NCBI RefSeq assembly: GCF_016135805.1
Contig: NZ_JADWOX010000001.1
Span: 496,001-560,000, forward strand
DNA length: 64,000 bases
Direction of reading: 5' to 3'
Source: Caulobacter hibisci
GTDB lineage: Bacteria; Pseudomonadota; Alphaproteobacteria; Caulobacterales; Caulobacteraceae
Part shown: positions 26,061 to 35,533 of the stretch, in pieces
Layout of the letters: each line of letters begins with the position of its first letter
How positions within the stretch are numbered: position 1 is the first letter of the stretch
The notes under the pieces: model-generated
Database searches by the model: none
What the model was told of the DNA's origin: nothing
Seen by the model: the letters and a program-made list of their open reading frames with translations, nothing else
Made by a program: the position numbers and the translations under genes

Positions 26061-27605
26061 CTATAGCGTCACGCCCGACTTCCAGATGGCGATTTCGCGC
26101 TCGCCGTTGCGCTCGGCCTTGGTCTCCTGGCCCGAGGCCGTGGCCACCACCAGGTCGAGCAGGGAGTCGGCCGCCTGGTCCATGGTCTGGCCGTCCAGCA
26201 CGACACCGGCGTCGAAGTCGATCCACGATGGCTTGCGGGCGGCCAGGGCGCTGTTGGAGGCGATCTTCAAGGTCGGGGCGGGAAAGCCCAGGGGCGTGCC
26301 GCGGCCGGTGGTGAACAGGATCACCGTGGCGCCGGCCGCCGTCAGGGCGGTGGACGACACCGCGTCGTTACCGGGCGCCTCGAGCAGGGTCAGGCCGTGC
26401 GGGCCGACCCGCTGGCCGTAGCGCAGCACCGAGGCCAAGGGCGCGCGGCCGCCCTTCTGCACAGCGCCCAGGGATTTCTCCTCCAGGGTGGTGATGCCGC
26501 CGGCGATGTTGCCGGGCGAGGGGTTCTCGTAGATGGGTTGGTTGTTGTCGATGAAGTAGCGCTTGAAGTCGTCGATCACCGCGACGGCCTCGTCGAAGAT
26601 CTCGCGGCTGGCCGCCCGCTGCAGCAGCACGTTCTCGGCCCCGAACACCTCGGGGATCTCGGTCAGCACCGGCGTGCCGCCGGCGGCCGCCACCTTGTCG
26701 GCGATGCGGCCGACCAGGGGATTGGCGGTGACGCCCGAGAAGCCGTCCGACCCGCCGCATTTGAGGCCGACCACCAGTTCGGAGATCGGAACGGGTTCGC
26801 GGCGGTCCTGCTCGGCGATGGCGACCAGGGCCTCAATGGCGTCCAGGCCCTCTTCGTACTCATCCTCGACGAACTGGGTGGTGAAGGAGCGCAGGCGCTC
26901 GGGATCCAGGTCCGGGGCGCTGTCGAGCAGGGCCTTGAGCTGATTGTTCTCGCAACCCAGGCCCAGGATCAGCACGCCGCCGGCGTTGGGATGGGCGGCC
27001 AGGCCCGCGATCAGCTGGCGGGTGTGGGACAGGTCGTCGCCCAGCTGCGAGCAGCCGAACGGGTGGGGGAAGGCGAAGACGCCGTCGACGCGGCCGGCGA
27101 AGCGGGCGTTAGCCTTCTCGGCGATGCGGCGGGCGGTGTTGGCCACGCAGCCGACGGTGCACAGCACCCAGATCTCGTTGCGGGTGCCGACTCGGCCGTT
27201 CTTGCGGCGATAGCCAAGGAAGTTGCGGTCGCCGACCACCTCGGTGTTGTCGGTCGCGGCCGGGGCGTAGGCGTAGCCTTCGACGCCCTTCAGCCGGGTC
27301 TCGACATTGTGGACGTGCACGTGGTCGCCGACGGCGATGTCGAGCGTCGCCCGGCCGATCGGCCAGCCGTACTTCAGGACGTCCTCGCCTTTAGCGGCGG
27401 CGCGGACGGCGATCTTGTGGCCCTTGGGGATGTCGCTCCGGACCCGGATCGGCACGCCGTGCAGGTCGATGCTCTCGCCGGCCGTCAGCGGGCGCAGGGC
27501 GGTGGCGACGTGGTCGCGCGGGTCGACGCCGTGGATCGATTCGCCGGGGAGGGAGGCTGTTTCGCTCATCTGGGTCTTTGTCTTTGCGACTTTTTGTGCT
27601 GCCAT
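26061..27605 (-). CDS. uxaA: Altronate dehydratase family protein
   Basis: UxaA dehydrates altronate to 2-keto-3-deoxygluconate. The 514-residue protein has the N-terminal SAF domain (about residues 30-115, ending GDHVHVHNVET) and the C-terminal UxaA/GarD domain with GYRRKNGRVGTRNEIWVL, FPHPFGCSQ, LGLGCENNQ, GLKCGGSDGFSG and FTTGRGTPLG. The ATG at 27605 has AGGA 6-9 bases upstream; an ATG at 27569 is an alternative. An operator-like site lies 17 bases upstream, between this gene and the divergent lacI-type regulator. No mannonate dehydratase or separate tagaturonate reductase is in the window. Confidence 0.92.
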   Translation of the reverse strand: MAAQKVAKTKTQMSETASLPGESIHGVDPRDHVATALRPLTAGESIDLHGVPIRVRSDIPKGHKIAVRAAAKGEDVLKYGWPIGRATLDIAVGDHVHVHNVETRLKGVEGYAYAPAATDNTEVVGDRNFLGYRRKNGRVGTRNEIWVLCTVGCVANTARRIAEKANARFAGRVDGVFAFPHPFGCSQLGDDLSHTRQLIAGLAAHPNAGGVLILGLGCENNQLKALLDSAPDLDPERLRSFTTQFVEDEYEEGLDAIEALVAIAEQDRREPVPISELVVGLKCGGSDGFSGVTANPLVGRIADKVAAAGGTPVLTEIPEVFGAENVLLQRAASREIFDEAVAVIDDFKRYFIDNNQPIYENPSPGNIAGGITTLEEKSLGAVQKGGRAPLASVLRYGQRVGPHGLTLLEAPGNDAVSSTALTAAGATVILFTTGRGTPLGFPAPTLKIASNSALAARKPSWIDFDAGVVLDGQTMDQAADSLLDLVVATASGQETKAERNGEREIAIWKSGVTL

Positions 27606-27621
27606 CCGGTCCTAAGGGAGT

Positions 27622-27635
27622 GGAAACCGGTGTCA
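27622..27635. promoter_or_regulatory. Operator-like site between uxaA and the LacI regulator
   Basis: GGAAACCGGTGTCA matches TGACACCGGTGTCA in 12 of 14 positions. Placed 17 bases before uxaA and 93 before the regulator, it could control both, giving autoregulation. Confidence 0.62.
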
Positions 27636-27727
27636 AGAGCTTCGCCAGCGCGCTTTTTGCCGCTTGATTGGCGACGCTTCCGGCGCTGGAGTATGACAAA
27701 AAACGAAAACCACTGCATGGAAGCGCC

Positions 27728-28810
27728 GTGACCTCGTCAAAGACGCCCAACAAGTCCGCCGACGACACGGATGCGAACGCTGCTCTGGAAAGCGGTCGTC
27801 GCCGCGCCACCATCAACGACATCGCCCGCCTGGCCGGGGTCTCCAAGAAGACCGTCTCGCGGGTCATCAACCAGTCGCCGTTCGTGCGCGAGGAAACCCG
27901 CCAGCGGATCGAGGCGGTGATCGCCGAGTGGGGCTATGCCCCCGATCCCCAGGCCCGGGGCCTGGCCTTCCGCCGCTCGTTCCTGATCGGCATGATCTAC
28001 GACAACCCCAACCCCCAGTACGTCGTCAACATGCAGCTGGGCCTGCTGGACGGCATGCGCGGTTCGGGCTTCGAGCTGGTGGTGCACCCCTGCGACCGCT
28101 CCAGCCCGACCTTCCTGCAGGACGTGCGGATGTTCATCGAGAGGCAGAAGCTGTTCGGGGTGATCCTGCCGCCGTCGGTGTCGGAAGACGAGCGCGTCGC
28201 CGACCTGCTGCGCGACATCGGCTGCGAATATATCCGCATCGCCTCGGTCCCGCTGGACGAGGAAGAGCACATGATCGTCGGCCACGACCGGCTGGGCGCC
28301 CAGGCCATGGGCGAGCACCTGGTCGGCCTGGGCCACCAGCGGATCGGCTTCATCACCGGCCTGCCTAGCTTCCGCTCGTCGCACGAGCGCAAGGGGGGCT
28401 TCGAGGACGCCCTGGCGGCGGCGGGGCTGAAGCTCGACGCCGACTATGTTGTGCAGGGCGCCTACACCTTCGAATCGGGCCTGGCAGCCGGCGAGGCGCT
28501 GCTGGCCAAGACGCCCCGGCCCACCGCCATCTTCGCCGGCAACGACGAAATGGCCGCCGGCGTGCTGCAGGCCGCCCGCCGCGCCGGCCTGACCGTGCCG
28601 GAAGACCTGACCGTGGTCGGCTTCGACGACTTCCAGATCGCCCAGGCCGTCTGGCCGCCGCTGACCACCGTGCACATCCCGACGCGCCAGGTCGGCCGCA
28701 TGGCCACCGAGAAGCTGATCGCCCGTGAGGGCCACGAGCCCGGTGATCCAGCCAGCATCATCCCCCATCTTGTGGTGCGGGAGTCTTCCGCCGCTCCCAA
28801 ACCTGTGTAG
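27728..28810 (+). CDS. LacI-family regulator of hexuronate catabolism
   Basis: The 360-residue protein has a LacI helix-turn-helix (ATINDIARLAGVSKKTVSRVI, truncated here to the core, about residues 26-46) with hinge helix, then a periplasmic-binding-like effector domain ending DLTVVGFDDFQIAQ...PPLTTVHIP. It should bind palindromic operators and release them with a sugar acid, probably an intermediate such as glucuronate, tagaturonate or KDG. The GTG at 27728 is preferred over an in-frame TTG at 27668, because GGAAG lies just upstream and the earlier codons look non-coding. Its position amid uxuB, uxaA and uxaC, and the five shared ACCGGT sites, support control of this block. Confidence 0.85.
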   Translation: MTSSKTPNKSADDTDANAALESGRRRATINDIARLAGVSKKTVSRVINQSPFVREETRQRIEAVIAEWGYAPDPQARGLAFRRSFLIGMIYDNPNPQYVVNMQLGLLDGMRGSGFELVVHPCDRSSPTFLQDVRMFIERQKLFGVILPPSVSEDERVADLLRDIGCEYIRIASVPLDEEEHMIVGHDRLGAQAMGEHLVGLGHQRIGFITGLPSFRSSHERKGGFEDALAAAGLKLDADYVVQGAYTFESGLAAGEALLAKTPRPTAIFAGNDEMAAGVLQAARRAGLTVPEDLTVVGFDDFQIAQAVWPPLTTVHIPTRQVGRMATEKLIAREGHEPGDPASIIPHLVVRESSAAPKPV

Positions 28811-28845
28811 GGTGCGCGCCGCGCCCTGCACCTTGCACCAAGCTT

Positions 28846-28859
28846 TGACACCGGTTACC
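28846..28859. promoter_or_regulatory. Operator-like site upstream of uxaC
   Basis: TGACACCGGTTACC keeps a perfect left half and the ACCGGT core of the shared motif, with three mismatches in the right half. TTGACA at 28845-28850 could also be a -35 element overlapped by the operator. It lies 56 bases before uxaC. Confidence 0.55.
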
Positions 28860-28914
28860 AAACGCCTCGAAGCGACCCTTTAGGGTTCGAGGCGAAGGGA
28901 CGAGGAGACACGCC

Positions 28915-30369
28915 ATGGCCCGGCCCCTGATCTTGCACGACGATCGCCTGTTCCCGGCCGATCCCACCGTCCGCGGAGTCGCCCGCGAGCTCTATGCGAC
29001 CGTGGCCGGCCTGCCGATCATCAGCCCGCACGGCCACACCGATCCGGCCTGGTTCGCGACAAACGAGCCGTTCCGCGACGCCACCGACCTGCTGCTGGCG
29101 CCCGATCATTACGTCTTCCGCATGCTCTACAGCCAGGGCGTGGCGCTGGACGACCTGAAGGTGCCTCGCAAGTCGGGCGTGCCGGCCACCGACCCGCGCG
29201 CGGCCTGGAAGGTGTTCGCCAAGAACTTCCACCTGTTCCGCGGCACGCCGTCGTGGATCTGGCTGAACCACGTGTTCTCCAAGGTGTTCGGCTTCACCGA
29301 ATTCCTCGGCGAGGACAACGCCGACGCCTATTTCGACGGCATCAACGAGGCCCTGGCGACCGACGCCTTCCGCCCGCGCGCCCTGTTCGACCGCTTCAAC
29401 ATCGAGACCTTGGCCACCACCGAGGGCCCGCACGATCCGCTGAAGCATCACAAGGCGATCCGTGAGAGCGGGTGGGGCGGCCACGTCATCACCGCTTATC
29501 GCCCCGACGCGGTCATCGACTTCGAGGACGAGCGCAGCCCGCGCGCCTTCGAACGCTTCGCCGAGATCTCCAGCCAGGACGTCTACAGCTGGAAGGGCTA
29601 TCTGCAAGCCCACCGCATCCGCCGTCAGGCCTTCATCGAGGCCGGCGCCACCTCGTCCGACCACGGCCACCCGACCGCCGCCACGGCCGACCTGTCGGAA
29701 GCCGAGACGGAAAGCCTGTTCGCCGACCTGGTGAAGGGCAACGTCACGCCGGCCAAGGCCGAGCTGTTCCGCGCCCAGATGCTGACCGAGATGGCCAAGA
29801 TGAGCCTCGAGGACGGCCTGGTGATGCAGATCCACCCGGGTTCGCACCGCAACCACAATCTCGGCCTGCTTGACAGCCACGGCCGCGACAAGGGCGCCGA
29901 CATCCCGATGCGCACCGAATATGTCGATGCGCTGAAGCCCCTGCTGACGCGTCTGGGCAACGACCCGCGCCTGTCGATCATCCTGTTCACCCTGGACGAG
30001 ACGACCTACAGCCGCGAACTGGCCCCGCTGGCCGGCCACTATCCGGTGCTGAAGCTGGGCCCGTCCTGGTGGTTCCACGACAGCCCGGAAGGCATGATGC
30101 GCTTCCGCGAGCAGGTCACCGAGACCGCCGGCTTCTACAACACCGTCGGCTTCAACGACGACACCCGCGCCTTCCTGTCGATCCCGGCCCGCCACGATGT
30201 CGCCAGACGCGTCGACAGCGCCTTCCTGGCGCGCATGGTGACCGAGCACCGCATGGATCTGGTGGAAGCTCAGGAGCTCATCGTAGACCTGACGTACAAT
30301 CTGCCTAAGAAGGCCTACAAGCTCGACCAGCCGCGGCCCCTCCCGGCCCCGGCTCTCGCCGCCGAATAA
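28915..30369 (+). CDS. uxaC: Glucuronate/galacturonate isomerase
   Basis: UxaC interconverts D-glucuronate with D-fructuronate and D-galacturonate with tagaturonate. The 484-residue protein has the amidohydrolase-like metal site [11 protein letters not shown] near residue 40, [33 protein letters not shown] and [14 protein letters not shown], all typical of the family. The ATG has AGGAG nine bases upstream. It is probably the first gene of uxaC-kduI, with kduI following after 25 bases and kduD after a palindromic repeat. Confidence 0.95.
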   Translation: MARPLILHDDRLFPADPTVRGVARELYATVAGLPIISPHGHTDPAWFATNEPFRDATDLLLAPDHYVFRMLYSQGVALDDLKVPRKSGVPATDPRAAWKVFAKNFHLFRGTPSWIWLNHVFSKVFGFTEFLGEDNADAYFDGINEALATDAFRPRALFDRFNIETLATTEGPHDPLKHHKAIRESGWGGHVITAYRPDAVIDFEDERSPRAFERFAEISSQDVYSWKGYLQAHRIRRQAFIEAGATSSDHGHPTAATADLSEAETESLFADLVKGNVTPAKAELFRAQMLTEMAKMSLEDGLVMQIHPGSHRNHNLGLLDSHGRDKGADIPMRTEYVDALKPLLTRLGNDPRLSIILFTLDETTYSRELAPLAGHYPVLKLGPSWWFHDSPEGMMRFREQVTETAGFYNTVGFNDDTRAFLSIPARHDVARRVDSAFLARMVTEHRMDLVEAQELIVDLTYNLPKKAYKLDQPRPLPAPALAAE

Positions 30370-30394
30370 GAACACCACTTCCGGAGTATTCTCG

Positions 30395-31240
30395 ATGTTC
30401 GCCAAGACCTATCACGCCACCCATCCGGACATGATGTTCGCCGTCGGCAACGACGACCTGCGCGACCGCTACCTGATGCAGGACCTGTTCGTCGAAGGCG
30501 AGGTCGTCCTGACCTACAATCACGCCGAACGCTTCGTCGTCGGCGGCGTCGTGGCCGGCGCGGCCGTCAAGCTGCCCGACCAGACCGAACCGGCCTCGGC
30601 CGCCGGTCACCCCTTCCTGGAGCGCCGCGAGTTGGGCGTGATCAATGTCGGCGACACCACCGGCAAGATCACCGTCGACGGCGTGGTCTACGAGATCGTT
30701 CCGCGTGACGGCCTGTACGTCACCATGGGCGCCAAGGAAGTGATCTTCGAAGGCGTCGACGCTTCGGCCCCGGCCCGCTTCTACCTGGTCAGCCTGCCGG
30801 CCCACGCCGCGTTCGAGACCAAGAAGCTGGCCTTCGCCGACGCCATCCCGCTGGAGCGCGGCGCGCTGGAGACCTCCAACGAGCGCACCATCTACCAGTA
30901 CATCGTGCCGACCACCTGCAAGTCGGCCCAGCTGCTGCTGGGCATGACCGTGCTGAAGCCGGGCAGCGTCTGGAACACCATGCCGCCCCACCTGCACGAC
31001 CGCCGCTCGGAAGCCTATTTCTACTTCGGCCTCGGCGAGAACGACCGGGTGTTCCACTATATGGGCGAGCCGGATGAGATGCGTCACATCGTGATCGCCA
31101 ACGAAGAGGCCGTCATGAGCCCGCCGTGGTCGATCCACATGGGCTCGGGCACCGCCAACTACACCTTCATCTGGGCGATGGGCGGCGAGAACCTCGACTA
31201 TACCGACATGAACGTGCTGGACATCTGCCAGCTGAAGTAG
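30395..31240 (+). CDS. kduI: 5-dehydro-4-deoxy-D-glucuronate isomerase
   Basis: KduI isomerises 5-keto-4-deoxyuronate (the product of pectin or other uronate lyases) to 3-deoxy-D-glycero-2,5-hexodiulosonate. The 281-residue cupin shows the metal ligands [15 protein letters not shown] and [15 protein letters not shown], and [11 protein letters not shown] at the end as in known KduI. It lies 25 bases after uxaC with a ribosome site (CCGGAG). Its presence implies use of oligouronides cleaved by lyases, or a role in hexuronate isomerisation. Confidence 0.94.
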   Translation: MFAKTYHATHPDMMFAVGNDDLRDRYLMQDLFVEGEVVLTYNHAERFVVGGVVAGAAVKLPDQTEPASAAGHPFLERRELGVINVGDTTGKITVDGVVYEIVPRDGLYVTMGAKEVIFEGVDASAPARFYLVSLPAHAAFETKKLAFADAIPLERGALETSNERTIYQYIVPTTCKSAQLLLGMTVLKPGSVWNTMPPHLHDRRSEAYFYFGLGENDRVFHYMGEPDEMRHIVIANEEAVMSPPWSIHMGSGTANYTFIWAMGGENLDYTDMNVLDICQLK

Positions 31241-31274
31241 GGCTCGCCCTTCTTCTTCATGCCCTCTAACTGAC

Positions 31275-31362
31275 GTCATCGCCCGCTTCATGCGGGCGAC
31301 CCAAGCCGAACCGGCCGATCGGTAAGGTCAGCTTGGGTCGCCCGGACAAGCCGGGCGATGAC
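31275..31362. repeat. Palindromic intergenic repeat, family B copy 1
   Basis: The block begins GTCATCGCCCG and ends CGGGCGATGAC. Each half is itself a hairpin (CGCCCG-CTTCATG-CGGGCG and CCCGG-ACAAG-CCGGG), and the inner parts ACCCAAGC/GCTTGGGT pair as well. A second copy is at 48270-48364. It separates kduI from kduD within the presumed operon. Confidence 0.85.
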
Positions 31363-31433
31363 TTCTGGTGGGGATCGGGCGGGGCGGTCCCGCTGTTCCC
31401 GCCGAACCGATCTCGACGACTAAGGAACATCAT

Positions 31434-32192
31434 ATGGCCAATCCGTTCAGCCTCGAAGGCAAGGTCGCGCTCGTCACCGGCGCCAACACCGGCATCGGGC
31501 AGGGGATCGCCATCGCGCTCGCTCAGGCCGGCGCCGACATCGCCGCCGCGGGCCGCAGCGAACCGACCGAGACCAAGGCCGCCGTCGAGGCTCTGGGCCG
31601 CAAGTTCGTGTCGATCAAGGCCGACTTCTCGACCATCGAGCCCGTCCAGCGCGTGGTCGACGAGACCGTCGCCGCCCTCGGCAAGGTCGACATCCTGGTC
31701 AACAACGCCGGCATCATCCGCCGCGCCGACTCGATCGAATTCTCCGAAGCCGACTGGGACGCGGTGATCGACACCAACCTCAAGGTCGTGTTCTTCCTCA
31801 CGCAAGCCTTCGCCAAGCAGGCGCTCGCTCAAGGGACCGGCGCCAAGGTGATCAACATCGCCTCGCTGCTGTCGTTCCAGGGCGGCATCCGCGTGCCGTC
31901 CTACACGGCCGCCAAGTCGGGCCTGGCCGGCCTGACCAAGATCCTGGCCAACGAGTGGGCGACCAAGGGCATCAACGTCAACGCCATCGCGCCGGGCTAT
32001 TTCGATACCAACAACACCGAGGCCCTGCGCGCCGACGCCGACCGCAACGCCTCGATCCTGGCCCGCATCCCGGCCGGCCGCTGGGGTCGTCCGGAAGACC
32101 TGGGCGGCGCGGCCGTGTTCCTGGCCTCGCCGGCCGCCGACTACATCCAGGGCGTCACCCTGCCGGTCGACGGCGGCTGGCTGGCCCGCTAA
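31434..32192 (+). CDS. kduD: 2-dehydro-3-deoxy-D-gluconate 5-dehydrogenase
   Basis: KduD reduces 2,5-diketo-3-deoxygluconate to 2-keto-3-deoxygluconate with NAD(P)H. The 252-residue short-chain dehydrogenase has TGANTGIGQGIA, NNAGIIRR, the catalytic Ser in NIASLLSFQGG and the Y-x-x-x-K in YTAAKSG, and ends PVDGGWLAR. FSLEGKVALVTGANTGIGQG and NAIAPGYFDTNNTEAL are characteristic of KduD. The ATG has AAGGA eight to twelve bases upstream. It completes the KduI-KduD pair. Confidence 0.93.
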   Translation: MANPFSLEGKVALVTGANTGIGQGIAIALAQAGADIAAAGRSEPTETKAAVEALGRKFVSIKADFSTIEPVQRVVDETVAALGKVDILVNNAGIIRRADSIEFSEADWDAVIDTNLKVVFFLTQAFAKQALAQGTGAKVINIASLLSFQGGIRVPSYTAAKSGLAGLTKILANEWATKGINVNAIAPGYFDTNNTEALRADADRNASILARIPAGRWGRPEDLGGAAVFLASPAADYIQGVTLPVDGGWLAR

Positions 32193-32227
32193 GGCGGCCG
32201 GTCTCCAGCTCTATTTCTAATCCGACT

Positions 32228-32325
32228 GATCCCCGCGCAGGCGGGGATCCAAGCTGGCGTACCTACTGTGGCGCGGCCGCGGGTCCATCCGCGGACTCGG
32301 CTTGGATCCCCGCCTTCGCGGGGAT
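32228..32325. repeat. Palindromic intergenic repeat, family C copy 1
   Basis: Left part ATCCCCGC...GCGGGGATCCAAGC and right part GCTTGGATCCCCGCCTTCGCGGGGAT are each hairpins and complement one another. A second copy is at 53494-53589. The rest of the 344-base gap 32193-32536 shows no gene; bases 32326-32536 hold only unremarkable sequence and the ppc leader. Confidence 0.85.
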
Positions 32326-32536
32326 GCTCGGTTTAGGGGAAAGCGCCGCGACGCGGATGCGTTCTTCGCGCACAAAAAGTGGATGGTAGCGCAACCATGT
32401 CGCCGCCCGGCTTCCCCCGGGCGGCGAAGGGCGCTAGACGCGCCTAGCGTCTGTCCGGGCCGGGTTGGACGCAAGAACCGTTAGATCAGTTCTAGTCCCG
32501 ACGATCCGCCGTTCCTCCTCGCGGCGGTGATGGAGC

Positions 32537-35269
32537 ATGCGCATGCGCGACTCGGCCCTCTCCCTCGGCTCAAGCCGCCCCACGAGCCGGAACGTCCGGC
32601 AGAACGCCAACCTGCTGGGCGAACTGCTGATCGAAGCCATCGCCTATCTGGAGGGCGACGAGGCCGGCGAGCTGGTGACCAAGGCCCGCAAGGCCGCGTC
32701 GCACGAGACCGCCGACGGCGAGGCGCCCGGCCTCGACCACCTGTTCGCCGACCTGTCCAACGACCAGGCGATCTTTCTGGCCCGCGCCTTCGCCAGTCAC
32801 TCGCTGCTGGCCAATATCGGCGAGGATGTCGCCGGTCGCCGTCGTCACGCCGAGGCCGACGCCCAGCCGGGCGACGAGAGGGCCCGCACCCTGGTCGACG
32901 CCGTCGCGGCCCTGAAGGCCGAGGGCAAGACGGACGCGGACCTGGCCAGGATCTTCGCCGCCATGAATGTGGTGCCGGTGCTGACCGCCCACCCGACCGA
33001 AGTGCGCCGCCGCAGCATGGTCGATCGCGAGACCGAGATCTCACGCCTGATGAGCCTGCGCCGCCACCACCTGCCGGCCGACCTGGAAGCCGACATCCGC
33101 GAGCGCCTGTTCCGCGAGATCGCCCTGATGTGGCGCACGCGCTTGTACCGGCCCGAGCGGATCACCGTGAAGGACGAGATCCGCAACGCCCTGTCGATCG
33201 TCCGCACCTCGATCCTGCCGGCCCTGGTCGACCTGTACGAGGAATGGTCGGGCAAGATCGGCAGCCACGGCCATATCGCGCCGCTGCTGAAGATGGGCTC
33301 GTGGCTGGGCGGCGACCGCGACGGCCACCCCGGCGTCAACGGCGACACCCTGAAGCTGGCTTTGTCGTCGCAGTCGCGGGTGATCCTCGACTGGTACGCC
33401 GGCGAGGTGCGCAAGCTGTGGTCGAACCTGGCGGTCTCGACCGCCTACACGCCTGTGTCGCAGGAACTGCTGGCCCTGGCCGCCCAGGCCAAGGACCCGT
33501 CGGTGCACCGCCTGGACGAGCCCTATCGCCTGGCCCTGGAGCTGATCTTCGACCGCCTCACCGCCGTGTCGCAGAAGCTGACCAACCAGTGGGTCGCCTA
33601 CGCCACCAGCCGCACCGACGTCGAGCCCTACGCCCATCCGGACGCCTTCGTCGCCGACCTGCAGATCGTCATCGACTCGCTGGAAGCCAGCGGCGGCGAG
33701 CGCCTGGTCGGTTCGGCCCTGCGCACCCTGGTGGCCGTGGCCAAGGCCTGCGGCTTCCACCTGATGAGCCTGGACCTGCGCCAGAACGCCGACGTCCACG
33801 AGCGCACCATCCACGAGCTGTATCAGCGCGCCGGCTCGGGCGTGCGCTATCTCGATCTCGACGAGGACGCCCGCTCCAAGCTGCTGATCGAGGAGCTGTC
33901 GCACCAGCGGCCCCTGGTCTCGCCGTTCACCGCCTATGGCGAGGAGACGACCAAGGAGCTGGCCACCATGGAAGCCGCGGCCCAGGCCGTGCGCGACTAC
34001 GGCCACGCCTGCATCGGCGCCTACATCATTTCCAAGTCGGCGACCCTGTCGGATATTCTCGAGCCGCTGGTGCTGCTCAAGCAGGTCGGCCTGGTCTGGG
34101 GCGGCGCGGCGCCGCGCTCGTCGCTGAAGATCGCTCCGCTGTTCGAGACCATCGAAGACCTGGAGAACGGCCCGCGCGTGCTGCGCCAGTGGCTGGAGCT
34201 GCCGATCAGCCGCACCATCCTGGGCGACCGGCCGGTGCAGGAGATCATGCTCGGCTATTCCGACAGCAACAAGGACGGCGGCTATGTCGCGTCGCGTCGG
34301 GGCGTGGCGCGCGGCGCCTCGGCCCTGGCGTTCGAGGCCGACCGCATGGGCGTGGGCCTGCAGCTGTTCCACGGTCGCGGCGGCAGCGTCGGGCGGGGCG
34401 GGGGGCCGGCCGCCGAGGCCGTGCTGGCCCAGCCGGCCGGCACCGTCCAGGGCCGCATCCGCATGACCGAGCAGGGCGAGATGATCGCCCGCCGCTTTGG
34501 CGACCAGCCGACGGCCCGCCGCAACCTCGACGGCCTGGCCGCGGCGGTGGTGCAGTCGAGCCAGCGCCCGGTCAACCGCGCCGATCCCAAGGTCGAGGCG
34601 GCCATGACGGCCCTGGCCGAGGCTTCGTTCCACGGCTTCCGCGCCCTGGTCTATGACGATCCGGCCTTCGAGGACTTCTTCTGGTCGGCCACCCCGATCG
34701 GCGAGATCGTCGGCCTCAACATCGGCAGCCGTCCGGCGTCGCGCACCGCCAGCCGCAAGATCGAGGATCTCCGCGCCATTCCGTGGGTGTTTTCCTGGTC
34801 GCAGGCCCGCTTCATGCTGCCGGGCTGGTACGGCTTCGCCTCGGGCGTCGAGCGGGCGGGGTTGTCGACCGGACAGCTCCAGGACCTGGCTGGCGACTTC
34901 GACTTCTTCGCCTCGCTGCTGTCGAACATGGAGCTGGCTCTGGCCCAGAGCCACATGGGCATCGCCGCCCGCTACGTGGCCCTGTCGCCCGACCAGGCCA
35001 ACGCCCAGCGGATCTTCGAGACCATCAAGCGCGAGCACGAGGCGGCGTCGACCATCGCCCTGGCGATCCGGGGCGGTGCGAGCCTGCTCGATAACCAGCC
35101 GGAGCTGGCGGAGTCGGTGGCCCTGGCCGGCCACTCGGTCGATCCGCTGAACCACCTGCAGCTGGAGCTGCTGGCCCGCCGTCGCGGCGGCGACCAGGCC
35201 GAGGAGGTCCGCCTGGCCATCCAGCTGACCGTGGCCGGCATCGCCGCCGGCCTGCGCAACACCGGCTGA
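32537..35269 (+). CDS. ppc: Phosphoenolpyruvate carboxylase
   Basis: Ppc carboxylates PEP to oxaloacetate, refilling the TCA cycle. The 910-residue length is normal. Family motifs are complete: VLTAHPTEVRRRS, LGGDRDGHPGVN, GYSDSNKDGGY, FHGRGGSVGRGGGPA (the mobile glycine-rich loop) and RAIPWVFSWSQARFMLPGWYG, ending RNTG. The first two in-frame ATG codons (32537, 32543) are both possible starts. It sits between kduD and the eda-kdgK operon, so PEP use is placed next to Entner-Doudoroff flux; palindromic repeats on its upstream side suggest separate transcription. Confidence 0.96.
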   Translation: MRMRDSALSLGSSRPTSRNVRQNANLLGELLIEAIAYLEGDEAGELVTKARKAASHETADGEAPGLDHLFADLSNDQAIFLARAFASHSLLANIGEDVAGRRRHAEADAQPGDERARTLVDAVAALKAEGKTDADLARIFAAMNVVPVLTAHPTEVRRRSMVDRETEISRLMSLRRHHLPADLEADIRERLFREIALMWRTRLYRPERITVKDEIRNALSIVRTSILPALVDLYEEWSGKIGSHGHIAPLLKMGSWLGGDRDGHPGVNGDTLKLALSSQSRVILDWYAGEVRKLWSNLAVSTAYTPVSQELLALAAQAKDPSVHRLDEPYRLALELIFDRLTAVSQKLTNQWVAYATSRTDVEPYAHPDAFVADLQIVIDSLEASGGERLVGSALRTLVAVAKACGFHLMSLDLRQNADVHERTIHELYQRAGSGVRYLDLDEDARSKLLIEELSHQRPLVSPFTAYGEETTKELATMEAAAQAVRDYGHACIGAYIISKSATLSDILEPLVLLKQVGLVWGGAAPRSSLKIAPLFETIEDLENGPRVLRQWLELPISRTILGDRPVQEIMLGYSDSNKDGGYVASRRGVARGASALAFEADRMGVGLQLFHGRGGSVGRGGGPAAEAVLAQPAGTVQGRIRMTEQGEMIARRFGDQPTARRNLDGLAAAVVQSSQRPVNRADPKVEAAMTALAEASFHGFRALVYDDPAFEDFFWSATPIGEIVGLNIGSRPASRTASRKIEDLRAIPWVFSWSQARFMLPGWYGFASGVERAGLSTGQLQDLAGDFDFFASLLSNMELALAQSHMGIAARYVALSPDQANAQRIFETIKREHEAASTIALAIRGGASLLDNQPELAESVALAGHSVDPLNHLQLELLARRRGGDQAEEVRLAIQLTVAGIAAGLRNTG

Positions 35270-35380
35270 TCAGGGAAGGGCGCGCTGGCCAAATCGGCGC
35301 GCCCGTCAAAAATCCACAGACCGCCGAACCTGCGTTTTCTACAGGCTTGCTCAAATGCCGAAACTACGCTTATCTGTTCA

Positions 35381-35394
35381 TGACACCGGTGACA
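35381..35394. promoter_or_regulatory. Operator-like site 1 upstream of eda
   Basis: TGACACCGGTGACA matches the shared pattern in 13 of 14 positions. It is paired with a second site whose centre is 33 bp away, about three helical turns. Confidence 0.68.
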
Positions 35395-35413
35395 ACGCGA
35401 GCCGAGCTCAATT

Positions 35414-35427
35414 TGATACCGGTGTCA
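35414..35427. promoter_or_regulatory. Operator-like site 2 upstream of eda
   Basis: TGATACCGGTGTCA matches the shared pattern in 13 of 14 positions. Being on the same helix face as site 1, the two could bind cooperating LacI-type dimers. Confidence 0.68.
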
Positions 35428-35499
35428 TGACGTTTCGGACTGGCTCCCCGGTCCTGGCGTCCGGCGGCTCTTTGAGTTCGCTCCTGCGCAAACTTTCCA

Positions 35500-35533
35500 G
35501 GGCGTCGGGCTTCGGCTCGACGCCCTTCATTTT
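35500..35533 (+). terminator. UUCG-capped hairpin with T-rich tail, possible attenuator ahead of eda
   Basis: Arms 35500-35510 and 35515-35525 pair over 11 bp (one G-U) around a C(UUCG)G loop, followed by TTCATTTT. It lies downstream of the two operators and 160 bases before eda, so it would be transcribed as part of the leader. It might instead end read-through from ppc. Confidence 0.5.

Noticed and set aside
32217..32474. Minus-strand frame across the family C repeat
   Set aside because: It reads through palindromic repeat sequence and has no coding character.
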